DNA of 53,240 bases from Mycobacterium sp. ST-F2 (GTDB taxonomy: Bacteria; Actinomycetota; Actinomycetes; Mycobacteriales; Mycobacteriaceae), in assembly GCF_001905655.1 (NCBI RefSeq), contig NZ_JMHT01000028.1:1-53240 (forward strand). Reading direction: 5' to 3'. Each line of letters starts with the position of its first letter. The first letter of the stretch is position 1. Under the pieces are notes generated by a model. It was not told where the DNA came from and made no database searches. It worked only from the letters and a program-made list of their open reading frames with translations. The position numbers and the translations under genes were made by a program. Positions 1 to 9,038 of the stretch are shown in pieces.

Positions 1-994
1 GCGCGGGCGGCGGCAGTCCTTTGTTCGGCTCGGACGCCGGCGGGTCGGCCTCGCGGGCCCGGGCCAGCGCGTCGAGCCACACCTGGGCACTGCGCCTCTG
101 CCGCGAGCCGCCGAAAATCGGTAGCGCCGTGAGCTTTTCGATGGTGTCCGGATTGGCGATGGCAGCCGAGATGATCGCCGCGTCGGGCAGGATGCGGCCC
201 GGAGCGATGTCCCGCCGCTGCGCGATCAAGTCGCGGGTCTGCCACAACTCGCGCACCGCGGCCAGGGCCTGGCCATTGCGCACCTTGTGGATGCCCGACG
301 TCCTCCGCCACCGGTCGCGCCGCGTCGGCGTGGGTTCGACGGTCCGCATGTACTCGAATTCCTGTGCGGCCCAATCGGCTTTGCCCTGCGACTCGAGTTC
401 CGCGGCCACTGCGGCGCGCAGTTCCAGCAGCACCTCGACGTCCAGTGCCGCGTAGTTCAGCCAGTCCGCGGGCAGCGGTCGCTTGGACCAGTCCGCGGCG
501 CCGTGGCCCTTCTTCAACCCCAGACCCAACAGCCGCTGCACCATGGCCGCGAGGTTCACCCGGTCGTATCCAGCGAGCCGCCCACCCAATTCGGTGTCGT
601 ACAGCGACGGCGGCGTCATGCCGAGTTCGGCAAGGCACGGCAGATCCTGGTCGGCCGCGTGCAGAATCCACTCGTCGGAATTCACGACTTCGGCCACCGG
701 CGCCAGTGCCTTCAGCGGGTCGATGCCGTGGCTGACAGGGTCGATCAGGACGGTGCCCGCACCGGCGCGCCGAATCTGGATCAGATAGGCCCGGTTGGAG
801 TAACGGAAGCCCGACGCCCGCTCGGCATCGATCGCGAACGCGCCGTGCCCGGACGCCAAGAGTTCCCCGGCACGGGCGATGTCGCTCGCATAGACGGCGA
901 CGGCAGGCACGCCGTCGGCGGGTGCCAGCAGGGGAGTGACGTCGGGATCGTCCGCAACTTCGTCGGCGGTCCCGTCAAGATCAGGTTCAGTCAT
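1..994 (-). CDS. rnd: Ribonuclease D (3'-5' exonuclease), 3' end missing
   Basis: This is a 3'-5' exoribonuclease of the DEDDy family, active in RNA maturation and decay. The reading frame runs off the left edge, so the C-terminal part is missing. Visible motifs: ExoI Asp-x-Glu in FAIDAERASG, ExoII in LHAADQDLPCL, and ExoIII Tyr-x3-Asp in NYAALDVEVLL, so the catalytic core looks intact. The start of an HRDC-like region lies near the window edge. The ATG at 994 gives MTEPDLDG and sits 4 bp from the stop of the upstream DUF3000 gene, implying co-transcription. In M. tuberculosis the matching pair is Rv2681-Rv2680. Confidence 0.9.
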   Translation of the reverse strand, partial: MTEPDLDGTADEVADDPDVTPLLAPADGVPAVAVYASDIARAGELLASGHGAFAIDAERASGFRYSNRAYLIQIRRAGAGTVLIDPVSHGIDPLKALAPVAEVVNSDEWILHAADQDLPCLAELGMTPPSLYDTELGGRLAGYDRVNLAAMVQRLLGLGLKKGHGAADWSKRPLPADWLNYAALDVEVLLELRAAVAAELESQGKADWAAQEFEYMRTVEPTPTRRDRWRRTSGIHKVRNGQALAAVRELWQTRDLIAQRRDIAPGRILPDAAIISAAIANPDTIEKLTALPIFGGSRQRRSAQVWLDALARAREADPPASEPNKGLPPPA

Positions 995-998
995 GCGG

Positions 999-1580
999 TC
1001 ACGCGCGCGTGCGCGAACCCAGATCGGTCACACCGGCAGGCGGCAGTCCGGCAGCGTGTTCGAGCACTTCGCAGAACGCCACCACGTGCGGCCCCAGCTC
1101 AAGTGATGTCGCGGTCCACGACGCCCGCAGCTCCAGCTGGTGGGCCCGGGGCGGGCCGGAGATGTCGCCATAGCGCACCGACGTCGTCGCGGTGACGGTG
1201 CCGCCCAATGCGGTGACGCCGTCGGCATGCGACTCGAGGGCGTCGACCAGCCAGCTCCACGCCACCTCAGGCAGCAGTGGGTCAACGGCCTCCGTGGAGT
1301 CCAGGTCGGCCTGGATATAGGCCACGAGACGCATGGTGCCGTCCCAGGCTTCAGCGCCTTCGGGATCGTGCAGCAGGATCAGCCGTCCGAAGGCGTCGCC
1401 CTCCGAGCTCTCCGGGACGATGGAGGCGTCGGGGTGACGCACCTCTGCGCCCAGCGCGTAGCTGAAGGGAGCCAGCCGCTGCGGCGGACGGATCGGGCCG
1501 AGTTCGATCTCCTGGCGCACAGTGGCGGCGTTCATTGCCGCAACGGCAGTGCGGAACTGGGCCGGCTCGGCGGAGGTCAC
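999..1580 (-). CDS. DUF3000 family protein
   Basis: Actinobacterial protein of unknown function, similar to M. tuberculosis Rv2680 as I recognise it. About 193 residues from the chosen GTG at 1580 (MTSAEPAQF...), after which family-like sequence begins (IELGPIRPPQRLAPFSYALGAEV). The open frame continues upstream to 1688, but that part overlaps the hemE start region and does not look like the family. Later conserved-looking stretches are GDAFGRLILLHDPEG and LLPEVAWSWLVDALE. It ends 4 bp before the RNase D start, so the two probably form an operon. No catalytic motif is evident. Confidence 0.8.
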   Translation of the reverse strand: MTSAEPAQFRTAVAAMNAATVRQEIELGPIRPPQRLAPFSYALGAEVRHPDASIVPESSEGDAFGRLILLHDPEGAEAWDGTMRLVAYIQADLDSTEAVDPLLPEVAWSWLVDALESHADGVTALGGTVTATTSVRYGDISGPPRAHQLELRASWTATSLELGPHVVAFCEVLEHAAGLPPAGVTDLGSRTRA

Positions 1581-1658
1581 ATTCTGGGACGCTAGCCCGA
1601 TCTGGGCGGTCGCGTAAGCAGGCGCGCCGATAGCCCGATATTTGGCCGCACGACAGGG

Positions 1659-1664
1659 TATAAG
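1659..1664 (+). promoter_or_regulatory. Candidate -10 element for hemE
   Basis: TATAAG at 1659-1664 is the best -10-like hexamer between the divergent DUF3000 and hemE starts. No convincing -35 is placed before it. It would put transcription start near 1671, about 26 nt before the preferred hemE ATG. This is a motif guess only. Confidence 0.3.
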
Positions 1665-1696
1665 CGACCGAACTGGACATGGCAGCATTAGCAGTG

Positions 1697-2746
1697 ATGA
1701 GCACCCGTCGTGAACTGCCGCATTCGCCCTATCTGGCTGCCGCCACCGGCCGCACCCCGGACCGGACCCCGGTGTGGATGATGCGCCAGGCCGGCCGGTC
1801 CCTGCCCGAGTACCGCGCCCTGCGCGCCACCCACACCATGCTCTCGGCGTGCTTCAACCCGGAGCTGGTCTGCGAGATCACCATGCAGCCGGTGCGCCGC
1901 CACGGCGTCGACGCCGCCATCTTGTTCTCGGACATCGTGGTGCCGCTCAAGGCCGCCGGGATCGATCTGGACATTGTGCCGGACGTCGGGCCGGTCATCG
2001 CCCACCCGATCCGGACCCCGGACGACGTCGAGGGCATCAAGCCGCTCGAGCCCCATCAGGTGGCGCCGGTGGCCGAAGCCATCGGCCTGCTGACCAGGGA
2101 ACTGGGTGACGTGCCGCTGATCGGTTTCGCGGGGGCCCCGTTCACCCTGGCCTCGTATCTGGTGGAGGGCGGCCCGAGCCGCAACCACGAGAAGACCAAG
2201 GCCATGATGCTCGGCGAGTCCGCGACGTGGCACGACCTGATGGAGAAGCTGACCGACCTCACCATCGAATTCCTGAGCGCCCAGCTGGCCGCCGGCGTCG
2301 ACGCGATCCAGCTGTTCGACTCCTGGGCCGGCACCCTGTCGCTCGCCGACTACCGGGACTACGTGCTGCCGCACAGCTCCCGCATCTTCGCCTCCCTGAA
2401 AGACCACGGCGTCCCGATGACGCACTTCGGCGTCGGCACCGCCGAGCTTCTGGGTGCCATGGGCGAGGCCGGCGCGACGGTCGTCGGCGTCGACTGGCGC
2501 ACCAACCTCGTCGACGCCGCGGGCCGGGTCGGTCCCGGCAAGGCACTGCAAGGCAACCTCGATCCGGTCGTGCTGCTGGCCGGCTGGCGCGTGGTCGACG
2601 ACGCCGTCCGCCAAGTCGTCGCCGACGGGCGCCGGGCCGTCGAGGCCGGGGCCGCCGGGCACATCTTCAACCTCGGTCACGGCGTGTTGCCGTCGACCGA
2701 TCCCGGTGTGGTCACCGAAGCAGTGGCGCTGGCCCACTCGCTGTGA
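1697..2746 (+). CDS. hemE: Uroporphyrinogen decarboxylase HemE
   Basis: Converts uroporphyrinogen III to coproporphyrinogen III in heme biosynthesis. The N-terminal family motif [16 protein letters not shown] and the central [17 protein letters not shown] are visible; length is about 349 residues, normal for HemE. An in-frame ATG at 1679 exists, but the ATG at 1697 (MSTRRELP) matches the usual mycobacterial N-terminus as I remember it. It is followed 7 bp after its stop by hemY and then chdC, so the late heme pathway is clustered. M. tuberculosis has echA15 between the DUF3000 gene and hemE; it is absent here. Confidence 0.95.
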   Translation: MSTRRELPHSPYLAAATGRTPDRTPVWMMRQAGRSLPEYRALRATHTMLSACFNPELVCEITMQPVRRHGVDAAILFSDIVVPLKAAGIDLDIVPDVGPVIAHPIRTPDDVEGIKPLEPHQVAPVAEAIGLLTRELGDVPLIGFAGAPFTLASYLVEGGPSRNHEKTKAMMLGESATWHDLMEKLTDLTIEFLSAQLAAGVDAIQLFDSWAGTLSLADYRDYVLPHSSRIFASLKDHGVPMTHFGVGTAELLGAMGEAGATVVGVDWRTNLVDAAGRVGPGKALQGNLDPVVLLAGWRVVDDAVRQVVADGRRAVEAGAAGHIFNLGHGVLPSTDPGVVTEAVALAHSL

Positions 2747-2753
2747 GCCACCG

Positions 2754-4145
2754 ATGAGCAAGACGTATTGCGTTGTCGGCGGCGGCATTTCGGGTCTGGT
2801 CGCGGCGTACCGGCTGCGCCAGGCCGAACCCGCGGCACGCATCACCGTCTTCGATCCGGCCGACCGGCTGGGCGGTGTCCTGCGCACCGAACGGCTTGCC
2901 GGTCAGACCCTGGACGTCGGCGCCGAGGCCTTCGTGGCCCGGAGGCCCGAGGTCACCTCGCTCCTGAAAGAACTCGGCCTGCGGCAGATCGGTACCACCG
3001 GCGTCCGCCCGCTGATCTGCAGTGGCGGCCGCCTCCATCCCATGCCTGACGGCACGATGCAGGGCATCCCCGGGCCGGGTGCCAACCTGCGCGGCCTGGT
3101 CGACGACGCGACGCAGGACCAGATCGCCAGCGAGCCGACACGACCCCTGCGCTGGCAGCTCGACGCCGACCCCACCGTCGCGCAGTTGGTCGGCGACCGG
3201 TTCGGTACCCAGGTGGTGACGCGGTCGGTCGACCCGCTGCTGGCCGGCGTCTATGCCGGTTCGGCCAAGACCATCGGCATCCGAAGCGCCGTCCCGGCAC
3301 TGGCCGCCGCGCTGGACCGCGGCGCGCCGAGCCTGACGGCCGCGGTCGCCTCGGTGCTTGCCGCGGCGCCACAGACAGGCGCGCCGAGCGCATCGGTGTT
3401 CGGCGCGGTCGACGGCGGGTACGCCGTGCTGCTCGACGAACTTGTCCGCCGGACCGGCGCCCAGTGGGCGCAGGTCGGTATCGAAGGGCTGGGTCCAGAC
3501 CGGGGCGAGCGGAGCGACGGGAGAAACCTGGGCCGGGCCTGGCAACTGCGGGACGACGAGGGCAAGCACTGGTCGGCCGACGCGGTGGTGCTGGCACTCC
3601 CGGCGCCGCGCGTGGCGAAGCTGCTCGAAGACGTCGCACCGGGCAGCGCGGCCATGGCACGGTTGATCCCGGTCGCCTCGGCCGCGGTGGTCGCGCTCGC
3701 GCTGCCGGGTGGGACGCCGCTGCCGCAGCAGTCCGGCGTCCTGATGGCCGCGGGAGAGTCCTTGCATGCCAAGGCGATCACGCTCACGTCGCGCAAGTGG
3801 GGGCGCGGCGGCAACGTTGAACTGTTGCGGCTGTCGTTCGGCCGGTTCGGTGACGACCTGGCCCGCAACGTCGGCGACGACCGGCTGCTGGCGTGGTCGC
3901 TCGAGGATCTGCGGACGCTGTTCGGGATCACCGCCGAGCCGGTGGACTACCTGGTGCAGCGCTGGATCGACGCCATGCCGCAGTACGGCCCGGGCCACCT
4001 CGAACTGGTCGACGAGCTGCGTGCCGGGCTGCCCTCGGGGCTGGCCGTGGCGGGCGGCTACCTGGACGGCATCGGGGTGCCGGCGTGCGTCGCGTCGGGA
4101 ACCCGGGCGGCCCACGAGGTGGTCGGTAGCCGCGTGGCACGATAG
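2754..4145 (+). CDS. hemY: Coproporphyrinogen III oxidase (protoporphyrinogen oxidase-type) HemY/CgoX
   Basis: FAD-dependent oxidase. In actinobacteria the enzyme oxidises coproporphyrinogen III to coproporphyrin III in the coproporphyrin-dependent heme route. The N-terminus has the Rossmann dinucleotide fold [14 protein letters not shown] followed by the FAD-contact sequence [13 protein letters not shown]. The C-terminal part has the family motif around [16 protein letters not shown]. About 463 residues from the ATG at 2754. It starts 7 bp after hemE and ends 4 bp before chdC; the three genes are clearly one transcription unit. The role on coproporphyrinogen is inferred from the ChdC neighbour. 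Confidence 0.93.
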   Translation: MSKTYCVVGGGISGLVAAYRLRQAEPAARITVFDPADRLGGVLRTERLAGQTLDVGAEAFVARRPEVTSLLKELGLRQIGTTGVRPLICSGGRLHPMPDGTMQGIPGPGANLRGLVDDATQDQIASEPTRPLRWQLDADPTVAQLVGDRFGTQVVTRSVDPLLAGVYAGSAKTIGIRSAVPALAAALDRGAPSLTAAVASVLAAAPQTGAPSASVFGAVDGGYAVLLDELVRRTGAQWAQVGIEGLGPDRGERSDGRNLGRAWQLRDDEGKHWSADAVVLALPAPRVAKLLEDVAPGSAAMARLIPVASAAVVALALPGGTPLPQQSGVLMAAGESLHAKAITLTSRKWGRGGNVELLRLSFGRFGDDLARNVGDDRLLAWSLEDLRTLFGITAEPVDYLVQRWIDAMPQYGPGHLELVDELRAGLPSGLAVAGGYLDGIGVPACVASGTRAAHEVVGSRVAR

Positions 4146-4149
4146 AGCC

Positions 4150-4851
4150 ATGGCCAAGCTCGACTACGACGCCCTCAACTCGGTGACCAGGTACATGATG
4201 ATCTCGGTCTTCGCCGTGCAGCCCGACGAGCTGCCTGCGGACGAGAAGTCGCGGGCCGCCATCGCCGCGGACACCGCGGCCTACCTCAAGAAGCGCGAGG
4301 ATGCGGGCGTCGTCGTCCGCGGGCTGTACGACGTCGCCGGCTTCCGGGCCGACGCCGACTTCATGATGTGGACCCACGCCGAGCGTGTCGAGGACCTGCA
4401 GGCCACCTACACCGGTTTCCGTCGCACCGCCCTCGGCGCGGCCACCGAGCCGGTGTGGAGCGTCGTCGCGCTGCATCGCCCGGCCGAGTTCAACAAGAGT
4501 CACCTGCCGGCGTTCATCATGGGCGAGGACCCGGGCGACTACATCTGCGTCTATCCGTTCGTGCGGTCGCTGGACTGGTACCTGCTGCCCGACGACGACC
4601 GCCGCCGCATGCTCGTCGAGCACGGCATGGGTGGCCGCGAATACCCCGACGTGCGCGCCAACACCGTGCCGGCCTTCGCGCTGGGCGACTACGAGTGGAT
4701 CCTCGCCTTCGAGGGCCCCGACCTGGCCCGCATCGTCGAGCTCATGTGGAAGCTGCGCTACACCGACGCGCGCCGCCACGTCCGCGAGGAGACGCCGTTC
4801 TTCACCGGGCCGCGCGTCGGCATCGAGCAGCTGGTCGCCAACCTGCCGTAG
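4150..4851 (+). CDS. chdC: Coproheme decarboxylase ChdC (HemQ)
   Basis: Peroxide-dependent decarboxylase converting coproheme to heme b, the last step of the actinobacterial/Gram-positive route. The protein (233 residues) belongs to the chlorite dismutase-like superfamily. By direct counting, His118 (NKSHLP), Tyr135 (CVYPFVRS) and His158 ([11 protein letters not shown]) fall where actinobacterial ChdC proteins carry the distal His, the catalytic Tyr and the heme-ligand His. The ATG is 5 bp after the hemY stop. Called chlorite dismutase-like (Rv2676c) in older M. tuberculosis annotation. Confidence 0.93.
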   Translation: MAKLDYDALNSVTRYMMISVFAVQPDELPADEKSRAAIAADTAAYLKKREDAGVVVRGLYDVAGFRADADFMMWTHAERVEDLQATYTGFRRTALGAATEPVWSVVALHRPAEFNKSHLPAFIMGEDPGDYICVYPFVRSLDWYLLPDDDRRRMLVEHGMGGREYPDVRANTVPAFALGDYEWILAFEGPDLARIVELMWKLRYTDARRHVREETPFFTGPRVGIEQLVANLP

Positions 4852-4856
4852 ACCGG

Positions 4857-6236
4857 TTACAGATCGGACTGTGCGCTGACCCGACCGGCGGCGACGGCGT
4901 CGCGTAATGCCGCGTAGTCACGTTCGTTCTGGTCGGCGTACGCCTCCGCGAAGCGGGTCAGTGCCGTGTCCGCGGCGTCGCTGCTCCCGAGGTAGGCGGC
5001 GATCGCGATGCGATCGCCGGTGCGGGCGTGGGCCCGGGCCAACGCGTGGGCGCAGGCCTGTCCGTAGTCGGCCAGCAGCTTCGGGCTCGACCTCTGCACC
5101 GACACCGCACCCTTCCAGTCGTGTAGCTGGCGGACGTAGTAGTCCGCCTCGTAGCCGTCCGGCCCGACGGCGTGCAGCCACCCCAGCAGGATGTCGCTAC
5201 TGGCCTGCATCAGCCGCTGTCCGACCGAAACCCGTTGGGCGGCATTCGGATACGGACTGGCACCGAGAAAGCGTTCCAGGACGGAGGGCTGGGCCTCCTT
5301 CATCTGCAGCAACAACGGATCGTCGCCGTCGCGCCCGGTCAGCAACACGATCCACGCCCGCAGACCGACACTGCCGACCCCGACCACCTTGCGCGCCATC
5401 GTCACGTACTGGAAGCGGTCGATGAGGACGCGCCGACTGTCTTCCAGGCTGTCGCGGTAGCGCCGCATGAACGGCGTCATCTGCTGCTCGTACTGGTGGG
5501 CCCGCTCGGCGCCGACCAGTTCCTCGATGGGAACCACGAGTGGGGGACGGCTGATCAGCCTGCTCTGGCCGTCGACCGTTTCGGTCAGCTTCGCGACGGC
5601 CTGGAGACTGTCGTGGGCGCGGGCCTTGGCCGCGGTCTGCTGGATCTCGCGGGCGAACTTGGTGTCGACGCTGTTCTGCAGCTCGGCATCGACGGTCGTC
5701 TGGGTGTACCACGCCGCCAGCTCGCCCATGCCGGCCAGCTCCTGCATGCGGGTGCGGTAGCCGCTGACGCAGCGGCGGATCACGTCCGCGCGATCGTCGG
5801 CCTGAAAACCGTTGTCCCGACCGGCGATTGCCAGACTCGCCACCAACCGCTTCACGTCCCACTCCCACGGCCCCGGCAGGGTTTCGTCGAAGTCGTTGAC
5901 GTCGAACACCAGATTGCGTTCAGGCGAGCCGAACAGTCCGAAGTTGCACAGATGAGCGTCGCCGCACAGTTGCGCGGTCAGCCCGGTGTGCGGGCCGGCC
6001 GCCAGATCGGCCGCCATGATCAGGGCCGCGCCGCGATAGAAGGCCAGTGCCGAGGTCAGCATCCGGCCGTATCTGATCGGGACGAGTTCGGCGATCCGGG
6101 AGGTCGCCTGCGACTCCAGCAGGGCCACCGGGTCGGGGCGGTCGGCGGTGATGTGGACCTCGGCCAGCGCCGATCGGGGCAGCCTCGCACGGGCGGCGCG
6201 ACCGGCGTCGCAGCGTTCCTGCACGGACTGGTTCAT
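4857..6236 (-). CDS. DUF2252 family protein with kinase-like motifs
   Basis: A 459-residue protein of the DUF2252 family; biochemical function unknown to me. The stretch CGDAHLCNFGLF (about residues 92-103) followed by FDVNDFDETLPG resembles the Brenner loop (GDxHxxN) and metal-binding Asp motif of aminoglycoside-phosphotransferase-like kinases, so a small-molecule or protein kinase fold is a reasonable inference. The ATG shares one base with the stop of the ferritin/VIT gene upstream, so translation is probably coupled. It is the last gene of the aftC-msrB-VIT-DUF2252 run. Confidence 0.85.
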   Translation of the reverse strand: MNQSVQERCDAGRAARARLPRSALAEVHITADRPDPVALLESQATSRIAELVPIRYGRMLTSALAFYRGAALIMAADLAAGPHTGLTAQLCGDAHLCNFGLFGSPERNLVFDVNDFDETLPGPWEWDVKRLVASLAIAGRDNGFQADDRADVIRRCVSGYRTRMQELAGMGELAAWYTQTTVDAELQNSVDTKFAREIQQTAAKARAHDSLQAVAKLTETVDGQSRLISRPPLVVPIEELVGAERAHQYEQQMTPFMRRYRDSLEDSRRVLIDRFQYVTMARKVVGVGSVGLRAWIVLLTGRDGDDPLLLQMKEAQPSVLERFLGASPYPNAAQRVSVGQRLMQASSDILLGWLHAVGPDGYEADYYVRQLHDWKGAVSVQRSSPKLLADYGQACAHALARAHARTGDRIAIAAYLGSSDAADTALTRFAEAYADQNERDYAALRDAVAAGRVSAQSDL

Positions 6237-7315
6237 CAGCCGACCGCGGTCCCGAACAACAGGCCCAACGCGTACGTCACTGCCGCCGCGCCGTAGCCGA
6301 TCATCAACTGGCGCAATGCCCGTCGTAGCGGCGGCCCGCCCGAGAGCAGGCCGACGACCATGCCCGTCGACAGCAGTGCCAGCCCGACCAGGACCGCCGA
6401 GACGACGACGGCCGTGATGCCGGTGAGCCCGAACAGGTAGGGCAGCACCGGGATCAGCGCACCGGACGCGAAGAACATGAAGCTCGACACCGCGGCTCGC
6501 ATGCCGGTACCGACGGCCTCGTGATGCTCGGTCGACACCTCGCCCAGCGGTGAGTCGGCCAATGCACCCGCCCGCAGGCTCGCGAACACGTCCGCGGCGC
6601 GGACGGCCGCGTCCTCGGGGCTCATCCCGCGGGCCCGGTACACCAGCTCCAGCTCGTTGGCGTCGACGTCGAGCGCCTGCACCGCGGTACCTGCGGTGGC
6701 GCTGGGCGTCGAGGCCTCCAGCAGTTCCAGCTGGGAGTTGACGGACACGTACTCACCGGCGCCCATCGACAGTGCACCCGCGATCAGCCCGGCCAGGCCT
6801 GTCGCGAGGATCGTCGCGTTCGACACCCCGGTGGCGCCGATGCCCAGGACCAGCGCCAGATTGCTGACCAGGCCGTCGTTGGCGCCGAACACCGCGGCGC
6901 GGAAACTGCCCGACAGTTGGTCGCGGCCCCGGCTGGCGAGGGCCCGCACGACCTCCATGTGAATGCGTTCGTCGGCGGCCATGGTGGGTGTGGCGTCGAC
7001 GTCGGTGTCGTACTCCGAGCGCGCTTCGGCACGTTGGGCCAGGGCCAGCGTGAACACCGATCCGAGATGACGGGCGAGAAACCCGAGACCCCGGGTTCGC
7101 AGGTCAGGCCGGTGCGGTTTTCCGACCTGGTCGCCCAGCAGCGTCAGCCAGTGCTTCTCGTGCCGGCCTTCCGCGATGGCCAGTTCGAGCAGGATGTCGC
7201 GTTCGGCACCGTCACGCCGCTGCGCCAGGTCCCGGTAGACGGCGGCCTCGGCCCGCTCATTGGCCAGATGCTGACGCCACCGCCGCAACTGTGCGTCGGT
7301 GGGCTGCGAGACCAC
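6236..7315 (-). CDS. Ferritin-like/VIT1 fusion membrane protein (MbfA-type iron transporter)
   Basis: Predicted membrane-bound ferritin fused to a VIT1/CCC1 transporter, 359 residues. The N-terminal ~140 residues form a ferritin-like domain with candidate di-iron ligands in ANERAEAAVYRDL and AIAEGRHEKHW (the ExxxxxH type). The C-terminal part has the VIT1 signature FGANDGLVSNLALVLGI and further hydrophobic segments. Known MbfA proteins with this architecture export iron (or Mn) and protect against peroxide. GTG start at 7315, 3 bp after the msrB stop; its own stop overlaps the DUF2252 start. Pairing with msrB fits an oxidative-stress role (inference). Confidence 0.85.
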   Translation of the reverse strand: MVSQPTDAQLRRWRQHLANERAEAAVYRDLAQRRDGAERDILLELAIAEGRHEKHWLTLLGDQVGKPHRPDLRTRGLGFLARHLGSVFTLALAQRAEARSEYDTDVDATPTMAADERIHMEVVRALASRGRDQLSGSFRAAVFGANDGLVSNLALVLGIGATGVSNATILATGLAGLIAGALSMGAGEYVSVNSQLELLEASTPSATAGTAVQALDVDANELELVYRARGMSPEDAAVRAADVFASLRAGALADSPLGEVSTEHHEAVGTGMRAAVSSFMFFASGALIPVLPYLFGLTGITAVVVSAVLVGLALLSTGMVVGLLSGGPPLRRALRQLMIGYGAAAVTYALGLLFGTAVG

Positions 7316-7318
7316 GTC

Positions 7319-7735
7319 TCAGCTCTCGGCCGGGACCAGGCGAAGCGAGATCGAGTTGATGCAGTAGCGCTGGTCGGTCGGGGTGGGGTAGCCCTCGCCC
7401 TCGAAGACGTGCCCGAGGTGGCTGTGGCAGTTGGCACACAGCACCTCCACGCGCCGCATCCCGAGGGTGTTGTCGGCCCGCAGGATCACCGCATCCGAGT
7501 CGGCCGGGTCGAAGAACGACGGCCAGCCGCAATGGGATTCGAATTTCTCGCTGCTGCGGAACAACTCGGCGCCACAGGCCCGGCACTGGTAGACGCCCTC
7601 GGTCTTGGTGTCGGTGTATTCGCCGACGAACGGGCGTTCCGTCCCGGCCTCCCGCAGCACGTGGAACTCGGCGGGCGTCAGTTTCTCGCGCCACTGAGAG
7701 TCGGTGAGTTCAACTTTGGGCGGCGGAATGCTCAT
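7319..7735 (-). CDS. msrB: Peptide-methionine (R)-S-oxide reductase MsrB
   Basis: Reduces methionine-R-sulfoxide in proteins. The 138-residue sequence has both zinc-binding CxxC pairs (CRAC and CANC), the substrate loop SHCGWPSFFDP, the HSHLGHVFEGEG motif and the catalytic Cys in QRYCINSISL. Its ATG overlaps the aftC stop by 4 bp and its stop lies 3 bp before the VIT-fusion start. Corresponds to M. tuberculosis Rv2674. Confidence 0.95.
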   Translation of the reverse strand: MSIPPPKVELTDSQWREKLTPAEFHVLREAGTERPFVGEYTDTKTEGVYQCRACGAELFRSSEKFESHCGWPSFFDPADSDAVILRADNTLGMRRVEVLCANCHSHLGHVFEGEGYPTPTDQRYCINSISLRLVPAES

Positions 7736-9006
7736 GCGCTCACGCTACCCGCGGGAGCGGGCTTGGACAACCACAACGGGTCGATGCCCTGGTCCAGCCG
7801 ACCGTCCTTCTTGGCGTCGAGGTAGCGGAAGTACAGGACACAGAACACCACGACGAGCATCAGCGACCAGCCGTAGGTGATCTTGATGTACTCCAGGAAC
7901 CGGCCGGTCGTCGGCCAGCGCCACATGAGCCAGCGGTCCATGGTGAGGAACCCGTACACCGCGAGCCACGCGGGCCAGCTGCGGATGGTCGACCGCGGTA
8001 GCACGACCGTCATCAGGAACGGGAACAGCATCATCGAGTAGTAACCCTGCGCCAGCGACAGCACGAGCCACGAGGTGATGAGCAGGACGCCGGAGGACGT
8101 CAGCATCCAGAAAAGCTGATCGCGCTCGCGGTAGTACCGGTACAGCAGCCACAGGCTGGCCGCGGCCAGGAGCACGAAGGCGACGCGCAGCGCCATGATC
8201 AGCCACATCGGCAGGCCGTAGTAGATGCCGTTGCCCAGCAGTGAGCTGTTGAAGTAGTCGCGGGTCTGGAAGATGTACGGCACCGTGTTGCGCACGAAGC
8301 CCATGGGGTCGGCCGACAGCGGCCAGGCTACCGCGTTGAAGACGAGCGGCACCGCGAACGCTGCCACCAGGGCGCGCCACTGGCGGTTCAGCAACGGCAG
8401 GAGCAACAGGACACCGAGCAAGGGCTTGAGCACCAGCGTGAGGCCGATGGCGGCGCCGGCCAGCCACTCATGGTTTCTCTTGCCGTCCAGCAGCCAGGTG
8501 AAGAACAGCACCTCGGCCAGCAGGATGCAGCCGTTGACGTTGGTGAAAACCAGTGTGTTGGTGACCGATTCGGTGCAGAACATGGCCAGCAGCAGGGCGG
8601 GCAGCGCCACCGATGTCAGCGAGAACTTGAACAGCCGTACCAGAAGGCACCCGGCGATGATGATCGCCACCGAGTTGATCGCAACGAACCAGAACCGCGA
8701 CGCGAACTCGGGCAGGAAGCCGAACGGCGACAGCAGCAGGGTGCCGCCGGGCGGGTAGAGGTAGTGCGGGTCGACGTAGTTGAAGTGCTCGTTGTAGATG
8801 GCCCAGTGCCGCCGGAAGTTCGACACCGCGCGGTACACCGGACCGAAGTCGTCGGTGATGTACCCGTTGGTCGTCAGCACATAGCTGCGGTGGATGATCG
8901 ACACGATCGCGATGGGCCACAGCGCATTGCGAACGATATTCGCGGTGCTTTGTGGGCCGGTGCGGGGACCGAAGACGCTCAGGAGCGATAGAGGGCGCGT
9001 CACCAC
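7732..9006 (-). CDS. aftC: Arabinofuranosyltransferase AftC
   Basis: Integral membrane GT-C glycosyltransferase that adds alpha-1,3-linked arabinofuranose branches to the arabinan of arabinogalactan and lipoarabinomannan, using decaprenyl-phospho-arabinose. 424 residues with many hydrophobic spans (for example ALWPIAIVSIIHRSYVL and FWFVAINSVAIIIAGCLLV). The acidic extracellular loop sequence YITDDFGPVYRAVSNF fits the GT-C catalytic Asp motif. GTG start at 9006 (a second GTG follows directly). It heads the four-gene minus-strand operon; M. tuberculosis counterpart Rv2673. Confidence 0.9.
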   Translation of the reverse strand: MVTRPLSLLSVFGPRTGPQSTANIVRNALWPIAIVSIIHRSYVLTTNGYITDDFGPVYRAVSNFRRHWAIYNEHFNYVDPHYLYPPGGTLLLSPFGFLPEFASRFWFVAINSVAIIIAGCLLVRLFKFSLTSVALPALLLAMFCTESVTNTLVFTNVNGCILLAEVLFFTWLLDGKRNHEWLAGAAIGLTLVLKPLLGVLLLLPLLNRQWRALVAAFAVPLVFNAVAWPLSADPMGFVRNTVPYIFQTRDYFNSSLLGNGIYYGLPMWLIMALRVAFVLLAAASLWLLYRYYRERDQLFWMLTSSGVLLITSWLVLSLAQGYYSMMLFPFLMTVVLPRSTIRSWPAWLAVYGFLTMDRWLMWRWPTTGRFLEYIKITYGWSLMLVVVFCVLYFRYLDAKKDGRLDQGIDPLWLSKPAPAGSVSA

Positions 9007-9038
9007 CGAACCCTATAACGGGGGCTCGGACCGCTCGG

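Noticed and set aside
5172..6296. 374-residue plus-strand frame opposite DUF2252
   Set aside because: Composition is the His/Gln/Val/Gly-rich pattern of an antisense shadow in high-GC DNA; the minus strand carries the recognisable family motifs.
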